64,000 nt of DNA from JABWAJ01 sp038323375 (GCA_038323375.1 JBBQGV010000026.1:1-64000), one strand, 5' to 3'; counted from the stretch's first letter, positions 16,357-25,114 are shown. The notes: a model not told the origin generated them from the letters alone. A program made the numbers and translations.

Positions 16357-17175
16357 TTATTTACCTGAATTCAATTCATTTTCTATCACCTGTAGGTAAA
16401 TTTTATCCATCTGTTCCGTATAAGGGTCGTTCATAGATTTACCGGAGACATACAACTCCCGGGATTTCCGAATGCAGGCTAAATATTGGTCGTTGCTTTG
16501 GAGGGATTTGTAGGTTAAGCCCAGGTAGAATTGATTTTCCGCTAATTCGTAGTTGGCCGTTTGTTTAGCAAAGCAATCAATCGCCCGTTGCGGATTGCCC
16601 AATTCGAGGTACAACACGCCGAGGTGCATATAATCATAAACCCCGGCGGTGTAATCCGGTGTTGTTAATTGATTTTCAATAATTTCGACTGCTCTTTTTT
16701 TGTTTCCTAACGCTTTGTGACACAGTGCTTTTGCAATATTTAAATGGTATTCGCCCCCGGCAGAATAGCCCAGGTCGTAGCTGATCAGGCTATCCAACGT
16801 TTCAACGTCGTCAATCGCCCCTTGATAATCCCTAAAGAACTGGTAGCGGCACCATGCCCGATACCCTAAATTTTCTTTCGCATTGAGTGCAACGGCTTTG
16901 TCAATCAACTGTTTCCAGGTCAGAAAATCCCCGCTTTTTAAATATGCAGTTGATTTATGCAGGTAAGCATAGGAAAAATAGGGGCATTTTTCAATAGCCC
17001 GATCTAAGGCTTCCTGGTAGGCTTTACTGTATTGATAATGCCCTTCCCGCGCTTCTGCCAAAAGGCAGGCCTCGTATTGAAGCGTATCTTTTGCATACAA
17101 AAAAGCATTGCAATTTTGTGTCCATCCTTTTGCGCTTAAAAGCAGCAATACAAAAAATAAAGCAGGTGGTTTCAT
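16357..17175 (-). CDS. Secreted TPR-repeat protein
   Basis: 272 residues with a signal peptide (ending near KGWTQ). Helical repeats with TPR spacing run from about 45 to 245, for example YHLNIAKALCHKALGNKKRA, YMHLGVLYLELGNPQRAIDC and NQFYLGLTYKSLQSNDQYL. Likely a periplasmic protein-interaction module. Its start overlaps the stop of the upstream lipoprotein gene by 4 bases, so the two are probably translated together and may act as a pair. No enzymatic motif is seen. Confidence 0.75.
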   Translation of the reverse strand: MKPPALFFVLLLLSAKGWTQNCNAFLYAKDTLQYEACLLAEAREGHYQYSKAYQEALDRAIEKCPYFSYAYLHKSTAYLKSGDFLTWKQLIDKAVALNAKENLGYRAWCRYQFFRDYQGAIDDVETLDSLISYDLGYSAGGEYHLNIAKALCHKALGNKKRAVEIIENQLTTPDYTAGVYDYMHLGVLYLELGNPQRAIDCFAKQTANYELAENQFYLGLTYKSLQSNDQYLACIRKSRELYVSGKSMNDPYTEQMDKIYLQVIENELNSGK

Positions 17176-17699
17176 GGCATAATTTCGATTAACTGTCCCT
17201 CTTTAATTTTGAAAATCAGGTATTGGTAATAATCTTCCGGTTTTTCGGCATTCGGCAAAACTTTCCAGCCGGTAAGGCTTTGCGTGATGCGCAGCAGTTG
17301 TTTGGTAATGGGGGCATCAAACGCTTTGGGCTCATAGTTTTCGTTCATGCCCATGACCCTGAATCTCCCTGTTTCTCCTCTACAATTAACGATAAACCGG
17401 ATTCTGATCAGGCCGCTTTCGCCTTTGATGATTTTCGACTGGTACGCTTGTTCAAAGGCGCGATCCAACTCATATTTTTCGCCTTTGTATTGAAAACCCA
17501 GGCTGAAATTATGGTATTGTTTCACCTCTTCCTCCTCACATACGACGAAGTTTTTATCATCTTCTTTGGGGTTGAACGCGATATCACCCACCCATCTTAA
17601 ATATTTGCTTTCTTCGTACCCCTTGGTTCTCCGGCAGGAAAAGGGCAAAAGCAGGGTTGCAAGCAGCAAAAGGATAAGTGGTTTTGAATAGCCAGACAT
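17172..17699 (-). CDS. Lipoprotein with a TonB-C-like domain
   Basis: 175 residues from the ATG at 17699, which gives a proper lipoprotein signal (LLLPFSC, lipidated Cys22). The longer frame to 17741 would place extra residues before the signal. The C-terminal half (GLIRIRFIVNCRGETGRFRV, later LTGWKVLP) resembles the TonB C-terminal fold common in small Bacteroidota lipoproteins, but no TonB-like membrane or proline-rich region is present, so energy transduction is not implied. Forms a two-gene operon with the TPR gene. Function unknown. Confidence 0.7.
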   Translation of the reverse strand: MSGYSKPLILLLLATLLLPFSCRRTKGYEESKYLRWVGDIAFNPKEDDKNFVVCEEEEVKQYHNFSLGFQYKGEKYELDRAFEQAYQSKIIKGESGLIRIRFIVNCRGETGRFRVMGMNENYEPKAFDAPITKQLLRITQSLTGWKVLPNAEKPEDYYQYLIFKIKEGQLIEIMP

Positions 17700-17809
17700 C
17701 GAGGCGGTAGTTTGTAAATATGCGAGCAAAGGTTTTGTCAAATTTATGGAAAATTGCGAATACAGTGCGAATACACAGGAAAACTAATTTGCTACACGCC
17801 ACCTTGAAA

Positions 17810-17870
17810 TCGAACAAGATCGAACAAGATCGAACAAGATCGAACAAAGTCAGACAAGATCGGACAAGTA
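17810..17870. repeat. 10-bp tandem repeat
   Basis: About six copies of a 10-base unit (CGAACAAGAT), the last copies diverged (CAGACAAGAT, CGGACAAGTA). It lies about 110 bases upstream of the lipoprotein gene start and just left of the RAYT element. Confidence 0.85.
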
Positions 17871-17908
17871 TGGAGGATAAGACGGAATCTTACGTTAGTC
17901 CATAAAAC

Positions 17909-17943
17909 GCTCGCGCCGAGGCTCCGCCTCGCGTGTACTATTT
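17909..17943 (+). repeat. Left REP of the RAYT element
   Basis: 35 bases, perfectly complementary to 18643-18677. It contains its own small stem GAGGC-TCC-GCCTC (17918-17930). This is the arrangement expected of a REP pair that a RAYT recognises. Confidence 0.85.
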
Positions 17944-17998
17944 GTCAGGTTCTGCCTGACTCTCTCGCGTGTACTATTTGTCAGGTTCTGCCTGACTC
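17929..17998 (+). repeat. Two direct repeats with internal hairpins
   Basis: A 36-base unit beginning TCGCGTGTACTATTTG and containing the hairpin TCAGG-TTCTG-CCTGA occurs at 17929-17964 and again at 17965-17998. It overlaps the left REP and ends 30 bases before the RAYT start. Confidence 0.85.
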
Positions 17999-18027
17999 CA
18001 TCAACAAAAAACTCAATCTCAACCCAC

Positions 18028-18624
18028 ATGAGTGTCCAATACAAAATTCGCAACCAACACGGCCTAAACTACCTGACCGGTGCTACGGTCGGCTGGGTAG
18101 ATTTATTCACGCGCCAAGTCTACCGAGACATGGTAATAGACAGCTGGCGGTACTGCCAAAAACACAAAGGATTTCAGGTACACGCTTATACAATTATGTC
18201 CAACCACTGGCATTTGATCGCCAGTTGCCGGCCACCGTTCCTGCTGGTAGATGTGATGCGCGATTGGAAGGCTTTTACTGCCCGACAGATTATAGATTAT
18301 TTGCTGGATGCCTCCAATATTGAAAGTCGCCGGGATTGGCTTCTACATTTGTTTGGTTATCATGCCTACAACAAAAAACACAAACAAACCTATCAGGTTT
18401 GGCAACACGACAACCACCCTGTTGAATTGTATACCGAACCCGTCATTGCGCAAAAAATGAATTACATCCATGACAATGCCGTGGAAGCGGGTTATGTTAC
18501 CTTGGCGGAACATTGGTTGTACAGCAGCGCGGCGTATTATGCGGCCATAGCGGATGAAAAATTCTGCGATTATCAGCCGCTGATTGAAATATCGCCGATT
18601 TGGGAATGGTTTTTTGAGAAATAA
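18028..18624 (+). CDS. REP-associated tyrosine transposase (RAYT, Y1_Tnp/HUH)
   Basis: 198 residues. The HUH motif is IMSNHWHLI (His60, His62), and the probable catalytic Tyr is Tyr146 in MNYIHDNAVEAGYV, the family's YIHxNPVxxGxV motif with Ala replacing Pro. This single-strand endonuclease family moves and spreads REP sequences. The length is typical and the ORF is intact. It is framed by perfect inverted REPs at 17909-17943 and 18643-18677. An additional REP-like copy at 16290 suggests past activity. Confidence 0.92.
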   Translation: MSVQYKIRNQHGLNYLTGATVGWVDLFTRQVYRDMVIDSWRYCQKHKGFQVHAYTIMSNHWHLIASCRPPFLLVDVMRDWKAFTARQIIDYLLDASNIESRRDWLLHLFGYHAYNKKHKQTYQVWQHDNHPVELYTEPVIAQKMNYIHDNAVEAGYVTLAEHWLYSSAAYYAAIADEKFCDYQPLIEISPIWEWFFEK

Positions 18625-18642
18625 AAACGGGCAAAGCCCTTG

Positions 18643-18677
18643 AAATAGTACACGCGAGGCGGAGCCTCGGCGCGAGC
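18643..18677 (-). repeat. Right REP of the RAYT element
   Basis: Exact inverted copy of 17909-17943, starting 18 bases after the RAYT stop codon. A second GAGGC-TCC-GCCTC hairpin follows at about 18695-18707. Confidence 0.85.
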
Positions 18678-19007
18678 AAGCTGTTTGCTGGCGTCGAGGC
18701 TCCGCCTCGTGCCTGGTATTTTTTGGGCTTCGCCCAAAGGTTTTAAAAAAAATTAAAAGTTTTCGGCGGCGTGGGCGAGGCGGAAGCTTGTCGCTAGCCC
18801 TATCGGCATATCATTGCAAGCCGCCGCTTTATCCCCTCCGGAACTGCGCCTAATTTGGCGTGGACACCTATATATACGCTTGCTTTTCCCGATATATCCA
18901 AAAACTGGCAACACATAAGCGCTGCGCGTTGATATATACGCTATATATGCTGCGCTATATAGGCGATTACATCAGTTCGCCATTTTTATAGCGCAGACAT
19001 TAAAAAA

Positions 19008-19041
19008 CATGAGTCATCCCGAATTTTTGGGATGACTCATG
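19008..19041. terminator. 13-bp palindrome, repeated hairpin family
   Basis: CATGAGTCATCCC (19008-19020) pairs with GGGATGACTCATG (19029-19041) around a GAATTTTT loop. A related hairpin lies behind the OmpA gene (38614-38649) and a half copy near 19240. Possibly a terminator for the - strand operon ending at 19295, but it could equally be a mobile palindrome. Confidence 0.5.
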
Positions 19042-19072
19042 CGCCCGCTTTCTTAGCGGCCTTAGCGAGACC

Positions 19073-19115
19073 TTAGCGCCCTTTGCGGGAAACAGTCTCC
19101 CGCAAAGGGCGCTAA
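19073..19115. repeat. Perfect 18-bp inverted repeat
   Basis: TTAGCGCCCTTTGCGGGA (19073-19090) pairs perfectly with 19098-19115 across a 7-base loop. There is no T run beside it. The CTTAGCG/CTTTGCG wording is common to dispersed Bacteroidota repeats. Confidence 0.75.
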
Positions 19116-19294
19116 GTACGCAAAGTGGGGGACGAAAATTCAAAAGCATTCGTTTTAATCACTTAAGTGCAGGGCAGGCTTTGCAATTCGTTCATTCCCA
19201 AATTTCTACCAATATGATGGTGCTGCACCTGAGCCGAATTTTCGGGATGTCTCATATTTCCATAAGAGAGTAAAAGGGTAAAAAAATTAAATGG

Positions 19295-22200
19295 CTATTT
19301 GGTCCTGGCTAAGCGAAAGCCAACGTAGTAGAAGCGGAAGCCGGGAGTGCCGAGACTGCGATACGCTACACGGCAATCCTGCGGGAAGTTGAACCACGAC
19401 CCGCCGCGTAGGACGCGGTAGGAGCCTGAAGGAGGACCGACAGGGTTGGTTTGATCCCCCGATGGGTAGGTACCGTACCAGTCGGAGCACCATTCCCATA
19501 CATTCCCGCTCATATCGTACAGGCCAAGTTCATTCGGCTTTTTCTGACCAACAGGGTGGGTCTTATTTTTGGCATTTTCAGTGTACCAGGCTACCGTTTC
19601 AAGGGTATTGCTGCCAGCGTATTCATATTCTTTGCTGTCTTGCCCGCCCCGCGCGGCATATTCCCACTCTGCTTCGGTAGGCAGGCGGTAATTTTTGCCG
19701 GTTTTTTCATTCAGCTTTTTTAAAAACTCCTGAATGTCATCCCAGGATACGTTCTCTACCGGGTTTTGTTCCGCTTCTTTAAAATGACTTGGGTTGTCGC
19801 CCATGACTGCCTTCCATTGGGCTTGGGTGACCGGGTATTTTCCAATATAAAAATCGGTAAGTTGCACTTTGTGAGCTGGAATTTCATGATCGTTTTTTGC
19901 ACCGTCGCGTCCTTCGAGCCAGCCCATGAGGAAGGAGCCGCCGGGGATGAGGGTCGGCTCATCGCGCATCACCCCTATCCGCTCCCTCAAATCCTCATCC
20001 GCCCCTTCCTCAAATCCCTTCAGCACTTCCTCCAATTCCCCGTTCCGCGCTTCCGCCCACAGCCTCTCTTTCATCAATCCATCCGCAGCCTCCACCCACT
20101 CGTATTTCACAAACAACTGTTTCACCATCGGTGCCATGTCCAAAAGTACCGCCACGTCCGCTTCGGTGGGGCGCTGGCGAATGGCGGTGACAAGGCCTGC
20201 CAGCAACCCCTGGCTTGCGCGGGGGCCAAGCAGCGCGCGCTTATCGGAAACAAGGGAATTGATGACTTCTCCCAATTTTTGAGCTACTTGTCTTTTTTTA
20301 GTGACCCGTTCCCTTTTATCGGCAATATCTAAGGTATCGTATTCAAACACCAACGCGCGCAGCCCGGGATCAGGAACCAAACTGTAATCGGTGAACCGCT
20401 CGCCGCGCCAGCTGGTGGTGAGCCATGCGGCGCTTTTCAACTGGAAGGGAATGCCTGTGGGGGCATCGTCGGTTTCCATGGGGGCTGCCGACCGGTGTGC
20501 GCCGCCCGCTGATCCGGGAGCGGCCGTTAAAACTTCGCTAAAAGCTGAGGATAACGCATTTCCCTTCACCAACCACTTGCTATAAAAAGCCACTGCAAAT
20601 TTAGTGGCGGCATCGTCGCTGACTTCCCCCTCGGTGCCAATGGCATTCCAGGCACCCAATTGAGTGGCCCAGGTGGCGCTATGGTTGCTGAAACAGGTGT
20701 TGAAAAACGCAAGGCGCAGGTTTTGCTGATAGGGCAGCCAGGCCGTAAAATCAAAAATGTTCAGCAGGCCGTCGGCGAGCAAAAAGCCATATTCGGCAGA
20801 GCCTTCCGGCTCGTTGCCTATGTTGGAAAAGCTGCCGATGTTCGACTGCTGCTGCTGCTGCATGGGGCGTGCCTTCTTCGTTGCCTTCTGAGAAAAAGAG
20901 GGCATTATCGGCTTGTTTTCTTTATCCAATCCCGAAAAATGAAACAAGTGCAACCGGTTCCGGTATTCCGGCGCTGTGAAATATTGTTGCACTTCCTGCA
21001 AATCAGGGTTTTCCAAAAAAACAGCTTCAACGGACGTATTTTGCAACTGTTCTTCCACCAGCGTTTTCAATTGCTCCTGCTCCTTTTGAACGGCGGGCAA
21101 ATCCCCGTCTGCATCTGAAAAAACAAACAGGAATAGGGGCGTATCGGTCTTTTCTTTTTCGGCGAGGAAAGTGGTGAGCGCCGATTTCCATTGCTGTTTC
21201 GGTGCGGAATCGGGTAGCGCCAAAGACTTGCGCAACTCCGCCAACGACGCGCCGCTCAGCCGGATCATCCGTTTCAACTCGCGCGTTGGATCCAACGCCT
21301 GCAAAAATGGGCGATCCCCCCCAAGCGGTGTGGCATAGAACTGCGGGTGCTGCTTTTCGCTCAATTTGTCCTGCGCCATACCAGTGAGCGTATCCACGAA
21401 AAGTGCAGCATTGCCGGCATCCCCGCTGCCCTGTTCCAGCGCTTCGATGAAATATTTGGTAAAAAAGCCTTCTCCGGCACTGATTTCATAGCCATTTTCG
21501 GGCAGGCCGGTATTGGCAAAAACGACGTGCTTCGGATTCGTCGGGTCTAGCCAGTTCGGAGTGCCGGTAAACTCTGCATCCAGCACCACGGTAAGGTATG
21601 GCTGTTGCCGTACATTGGACAACACGAGGTTGCGAAAGCGCGATATGGTAAGCTTGGGCGTGTTGGGGAGCAGACTGTCGTAACAAATCAGGTCGGTTTC
21701 GTCCCCGGGATTTTCTACGCGCGCATGGCCGGCAAAATATATCAGCACCTGGTCTTCGGCGGTGACATTTTGCAAGATCTCCGCGCGTTTTTCTAAAATG
21801 GACAGGGTCGCTTGCTCGTCAAAAAGCGTTTCTACGGTAATTTCACGCCACGGCGAATCGGGCGATTGGTGCTTTTTTGTGACCCAGTTGGCCAATTTCC
21901 GGGCGTCGTTTTTGCAGCCACGCAACGCGGGAACCTTTGATTTCGGGTGGTACTCGTCTATCGCAATCAGCAGGGCGTGCAGCTTCCCTTTTTGGGGGAG
22001 CGACAAGCGGTTACTGACCGTCGTTTTCACTTCCCCCGGCAAGGGCAGCATCATACCAGCGTCGCCTTTTTGGATAACGCCTTTCAGTAAATTGGCTGCG
22101 TGGTAGGCGTCGCCCGTTTTGTGAAAAGCGGCCAACCCTTTGCTGTACTGGAGCAATGCCCCTGTTTGTTTAGGTTTTTGACGATCTTCGGCCAGCAACC

Positions 22201-22780
22201 CGGCCTCCCATTGCAGGTCAAAACGCTCCACTAAATTGCTGAGCCGCACTTGTTCGGCAGGAGATTGTTCTGCTTCCCGAAAGGCCTGGGTCAGGGTTTG
22301 CAGGGCTTTTTCCGGGTAGAGCCAAGCATCCACCACCAACTGCTGTGCGTTGCGGATGGCTTGCCCGATGGCGTCGGCGTCGCGGTAAGCCGCTTCAATG
22401 TAGTGTTTTAGAAAAGCAGCCAGTTCGCGGAGCCGCGCTTTGCCAAACCGGGAATCGTCTTGCAGAACGGCAAGCAAGGCATGCCGGATATTGGCCGGCA
22501 TCTCGAAGCGCTGGTAGCCGGAAGGCTGGCACAGCGGCGACAACAACAGATCCGAAACGGCCACGTAAGGAATTTCGCAGCGCTCGCCATTTTCGCCAGG
22601 GTATTCCCGAAAATTCTGCCAGATTTTATACACCAGATCTGCCGTCAACACCATCGGGAACGCAGCGTGGCAGGCCAGCAACACGTGCCCTTCGCCACGA
22701 TTTTTGGCAAAAGCTTCCAGCAACAGCCTTTCGCCGGAGGCGAGGGGGTGGCCCAATAATGTCGTTTGATCGTCTGGCAT
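19295..22780 (-). CDS. Caspase-like/CHAT-like protein with a C-terminal FGE-type (C-lectin fold) domain
   Basis: 1161 residues, no signal peptide, cytoplasmic. Residues 1-260 form a mostly helical N-terminal region. About 267-500 is a caspase-like (peptidase C14) domain with LHALLIAIDEY and the His motif FAGHA (His352), but the usual DxCxSG Cys site reads DAEFTG (Glu403). About 547-755 is a second, CHAT-like domain: its Cys motif FFNTCFS (Cys696) is kept while the GHA His motif reads HFSGLD (Leu618). About 942-1159 is an FGE-sulfatase/SUMF1 domain (PGGSFLMG, RLPTEAEWEYAARGG, GNVWEWCSDWY, RVLRGGSW). Of the two FGE active-site Cys only one equivalent remains (Cys1136; the other place is Asn1131), so it is probably a binding rather than an enzymatic domain. 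Last gene of the TIR-MoxR-vWA operon, 11 bases after the vWA gene. Confidence 0.88.
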   Translation of the reverse strand: MPDDQTTLLGHPLASGERLLLEAFAKNRGEGHVLLACHAAFPMVLTADLVYKIWQNFREYPGENGERCEIPYVAVSDLLLSPLCQPSGYQRFEMPANIRHALLAVLQDDSRFGKARLRELAAFLKHYIEAAYRDADAIGQAIRNAQQLVVDAWLYPEKALQTLTQAFREAEQSPAEQVRLSNLVERFDLQWEAGLLAEDRQKPKQTGALLQYSKGLAAFHKTGDAYHAANLLKGVIQKGDAGMMLPLPGEVKTTVSNRLSLPQKGKLHALLIAIDEYHPKSKVPALRGCKNDARKLANWVTKKHQSPDSPWREITVETLFDEQATLSILEKRAEILQNVTAEDQVLIYFAGHARVENPGDETDLICYDSLLPNTPKLTISRFRNLVLSNVRQQPYLTVVLDAEFTGTPNWLDPTNPKHVVFANTGLPENGYEISAGEGFFTKYFIEALEQGSGDAGNAALFVDTLTGMAQDKLSEKQHPQFYATPLGGDRPFLQALDPTRELKRMIRLSGASLAELRKSLALPDSAPKQQWKSALTTFLAEKEKTDTPLFLFVFSDADGDLPAVQKEQEQLKTLVEEQLQNTSVEAVFLENPDLQEVQQYFTAPEYRNRLHLFHFSGLDKENKPIMPSFSQKATKKARPMQQQQQSNIGSFSNIGNEPEGSAEYGFLLADGLLNIFDFTAWLPYQQNLRLAFFNTCFSNHSATWATQLGAWNAIGTEGEVSDDAATKFAVAFYSKWLVKGNALSSAFSEVLTAAPGSAGGAHRSAAPMETDDAPTGIPFQLKSAAWLTTSWRGERFTDYSLVPDPGLRALVFEYDTLDIADKRERVTKKRQVAQKLGEVINSLVSDKRALLGPRASQGLLAGLVTAIRQRPTEADVAVLLDMAPMVKQLFVKYEWVEAADGLMKERLWAEARNGELEEVLKGFEEGADEDLRERIGVMRDEPTLIPGGSFLMGWLEGRDGAKNDHEIPAHKVQLTDFYIGKYPVTQAQWKAVMGDNPSHFKEAEQNPVENVSWDDIQEFLKKLNEKTGKNYRLPTEAEWEYAARGGQDSKEYEYAGSNTLETVAWYTENAKNKTHPVGQKKPNELGLYDMSGNVWEWCSDWYGTYPSGDQTNPVGPPSGSYRVLRGGSWFNFPQDCRVAYRSLGTPGFRFYYVGFRLARTK
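19325..19393 (-). other. Candidate diversity-generating-retroelement variable region
   Basis: The last 30 or so codons of the FGE-type domain (residues 1130-1152) keep the framework P..CR.A.R...P..R...GFR. The intervening positions are Phe, Asn, Asp, Tyr, Ser, Leu, Gly and Thr, encoded by NNC or NNT codons (TTC, AAC, GAT, TAT, AGT, CTC, GGC, ACT, TAC). All are reachable from AAC/AAT template codons by changes at the adenines only, which is the signature of DGR mutagenesis. No template repeat or reverse transcriptase is seen in the window, so this is an inference. Confidence 0.5.
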
Positions 22781-22791
22781 TTTTTATCAGT

Positions 22792-23976
22792 TTAAACAAA
22801 CTTCCCCTTCAAAGTCTGAATCGCCTTATACAACCCAATCCGTTCCGTCTCAAACATCGGTACCCGGCGCGCGATGTATTCCGCAGACGTATCTTCCCAG
22901 CGCTTGCGGGGCATGGGGTTCACCCAGGCGATGCGTTGTACATGTTGCCTGGCTTCTTTTAAAAAAGTATGTGTCGCCTGGATGCGTTCAAAATCGGTTT
23001 GCCCCCTGGAAGCCCCGCCATCGCTGATGATCAGCATCATGGTGTGCCGGTGGCAGCGTCGCCACAAGGAGGACAATTGCACCGATTGCGTATGCCAGGG
23101 GTTGAGGTACAACTGCTCGCCCGGGGCATTGCTGAAATAAAAAACCTCTTCGTCCGTGACGAAAGGATCCTCTAAAGCGGCTTCCACCAAGCGTTGAGCC
23201 AGCGTTCCAAACGCAATCATAGAGGCGCTGTCGTCAATCAAAAACAGCAGGTGCGTGCGGTTGAGGGTTCTTTTTTGGAAAACCGGTTCCAGCAGAATGC
23301 CCCGCCGGGCAATGGAAGCCACGGTGCGCAACAAATCTATGTGCGGCGTAATGCCGCGTTCGAAATTATTTTGTAAAAAACGCCAGTGTTGTTGCATATC
23401 GCGGGGACTGACGGGCAGGTAACGCTCGTTGAGCAGGAAGCGGTGGGTGCTGATGCCCGCTTCGGAAAGGGGCGTTTCTTCTATGTCTTCTAATGTGAAG
23501 CTGCCGGATTGTTCCAAACCGATGGACAAGTCCCCTTCATCCGGGGCGGCTTCTGAATCGGGGATGCGTTCGAGGGCTTCGGCTTCGCTCAATTCGGGAG
23601 CCGGTTGCGGAGTTTCCGGTTTTTGCTCCGTTTCTGGAACGGGTTTTTTCTGAGCATCGCGGTCTGGCCGGGTATCTTTAGTCTCCTCAGCGTCGGCTTG
23701 CAGATTGCTGCCTGCTTCCTGCTTTTCGCGAAAAGCGGGGGCGATAATTGCGTCAAACAACTTCCTGAAAGCCCCAAATTGAGCCTGATCTTTCAGCCAG
23801 ATCGTTTTGCAAAGCTGCATCACAGCAACTTCATCAGAAAGGGAAATACCTTTTTCCTGCGCTTCAAACAGCAGCTTGTATTCGCCTACTCCCAACTCGG
23901 TGTGCAGGTCGTGCCGCAGGCGGTGAAAAAACTGAAACAGCGCTGCGTTCAAACGATCGGGTAACACTTCAGGCAT
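22792..23976 (-). CDS. vWA-domain protein of a MoxR-vWA ternary system
   Basis: 394 residues. The N-terminal helical part (1-90) is followed by an acidic, Pro/Glu-rich linker (about 90-170), then a von Willebrand A domain (about 225-390) with an intact MIDAS motif D248-x-S250-x-S252 (FLIDDSASM) and a later ISDGGASRG. vWA proteins of this kind act with a MoxR ATPase as metal-dependent adaptors. Its start overlaps the MoxR gene stop by 8 bases, so it is tightly coupled. Confidence 0.88.
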   Translation of the reverse strand: MPEVLPDRLNAALFQFFHRLRHDLHTELGVGEYKLLFEAQEKGISLSDEVAVMQLCKTIWLKDQAQFGAFRKLFDAIIAPAFREKQEAGSNLQADAEETKDTRPDRDAQKKPVPETEQKPETPQPAPELSEAEALERIPDSEAAPDEGDLSIGLEQSGSFTLEDIEETPLSEAGISTHRFLLNERYLPVSPRDMQQHWRFLQNNFERGITPHIDLLRTVASIARRGILLEPVFQKRTLNRTHLLFLIDDSASMIAFGTLAQRLVEAALEDPFVTDEEVFYFSNAPGEQLYLNPWHTQSVQLSSLWRRCHRHTMMLIISDGGASRGQTDFERIQATHTFLKEARQHVQRIAWVNPMPRKRWEDTSAEYIARRVPMFETERIGLYKAIQTLKGKFV

Positions 23977-25078
23977 TGTTTTTCAAAATATGAATTTTAA
24001 AATCATTCAGCGATTTGACCAAAAGATAGGGATACAAGTCTTTTAAATCTTTGTTTTCCAAATCTGTGGCCAATTCCTTCGACAAATCGGGCAGCAACGC
24101 ATCAACCTGCTGGCTCATTGGCCCGTCCAAAGGCAGTTTATCGTTTAAAGCGTTCAGGATTGCTTCAATTTCAGCGCGTTTTTCGGGCTGTTTTTCCAAT
24201 AGCTTTCCCAATTCCGTTTTTACCTTTTCTTCAAAAAAATGGGAGATGGCGCGCATCCAGTCGAGCAACTCGCTGGTGGAGACTTCCTTTTCCGTGTTGG
24301 GATGTTTTTTCATTTCGATGCGCAAGCCGTAGAACCGTTCAACCGCGCTTTTGACCGCCTCGCTTTTCAAAAAAGGAAAATTGGCCTGTACGATGTTTTC
24401 CAAATCGCCTTTGCCTGGAAATTCGATGTAGTAAAACAAGCACCTGCGCAAAAAAGCGGGCGGCAGTTCTTTTTCTTCGTTGCTGGTAATGAAGATGATC
24501 GGCGGGTAGGTTGCGCGCTGCACCCGTTTCAATTCCGCTTTATGATCGGGGTCAATCTCCTCAATTTCGTAGCGGAGTTGATCTAATTCCAGCAGCAGGT
24601 CGTTGGGAAAGTCAATGTCTGCTTTGTCAATTTCGTCTATCAGCACAATGGCCGGCGTGGCTGCGGTTGAAACCTCGAAAGCCCGGCCCAACGGACCCTT
24701 CCGGACGTATTTCTCCGGGTGAAGGGCTTGTTTATCCTGTGCATCCCGCAGCCGCTCCAAATAGTCGAAGGTATAAAGGCCGTCTTTGGCTTTGGAGGTG
24801 GATTTGATGTTCCACTCAAAATAATAATCCCGGTAAGCGCTGCCGTAAAGTTCATACGCCACCGCTTTCGACAACCTCGTTTTTCCCGAACCCGGGGCGC
24901 CTTTAATGAGCAGCGGGCGTTTGAGGATGCGCATCAACTCCACCACGTGGATCAATTCAGCGAAGGGAATGTAGGGCGGAATGCTATCCGGTTGGAGCTT
25001 ACCATCCTTATCCGTATAGGTAAAAGAGGCTGGCTCTTTCAGGGAGTTTCCTTCGTATCGTTTGTTTTGGACGTCCAT
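23969..25078 (-). CDS. MoxR-type AAA+ ATPase
   Basis: 369 residues. Walker A is GAPGSGKT (60-67) and Walker B is IVLIDEIDKAD (144-154); sensor 1 is IIFITSNEEKELP, and an arginine-rich FLRRCLFYYIEFPG follows. All key residues look intact, so this is the active NTPase of the operon and would drive conformational change through the vWA partner. It lies 36 bases after the TIR gene. Confidence 0.9.
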   Translation of the reverse strand: MDVQNKRYEGNSLKEPASFTYTDKDGKLQPDSIPPYIPFAELIHVVELMRILKRPLLIKGAPGSGKTRLSKAVAYELYGSAYRDYYFEWNIKSTSKAKDGLYTFDYLERLRDAQDKQALHPEKYVRKGPLGRAFEVSTAATPAIVLIDEIDKADIDFPNDLLLELDQLRYEIEEIDPDHKAELKRVQRATYPPIIFITSNEEKELPPAFLRRCLFYYIEFPGKGDLENIVQANFPFLKSEAVKSAVERFYGLRIEMKKHPNTEKEVSTSELLDWMRAISHFFEEKVKTELGKLLEKQPEKRAEIEAILNALNDKLPLDGPMSQQVDALLPDLSKELATDLENKDLKDLYPYLLVKSLNDFKIHILKNNA

Positions 25079-25114
25079 ATTTTTTCAGGTATAGCCTCTT
25101 TAGTTAATTGATTT

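Larger units (their letters stand above)
18678..19294. other. Repeat-rich intergenic region downstream of the conflict operon
   Basis: No gene seen. Contents in order: a REP-type hairpin near 18695, a small stem TTTGGGC-TTC-GCCCAAA (18722-18738), GGCGGC/GCCGCC arms (about 18764 and 18821), a TATA-rich stretch with repeated GATATATACG-like words (18870-18965), and the two palindromes at 19008 and 19073. A half copy of the 19008 palindrome lies at about 19230-19253. Confidence 0.5.

Noticed and set aside
17172..17699. TonB energy transducer
   Set aside because: Only the C-terminal fold is similar; it is a lipoprotein without a proline-rich span or a TonB-type membrane anchor.
17810..18000. Possible CRISPR-like array
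   Set aside because: The repeats are contiguous 10-bp and 36-bp units without unique spacers, and no cas genes are present.
18028..18624. Reverse transcriptase for the putative DGR
   Set aside because: The ORF near the variable region is a RAYT (HUH motif), not an RT; no YxDD motif protein is present in the window.
19295..20140. Active formylglycine-generating enzyme (sulfatase maturation)
   Set aside because: One of the two expected active-site Cys positions is Asn, no sulfatase is nearby, and the domain is fused to conflict-system modules.
22345..22962. 205-codon + strand ORF opposite the caspase/vWA boundary
   Set aside because: Arg-rich antisense reading of well-supported genes.
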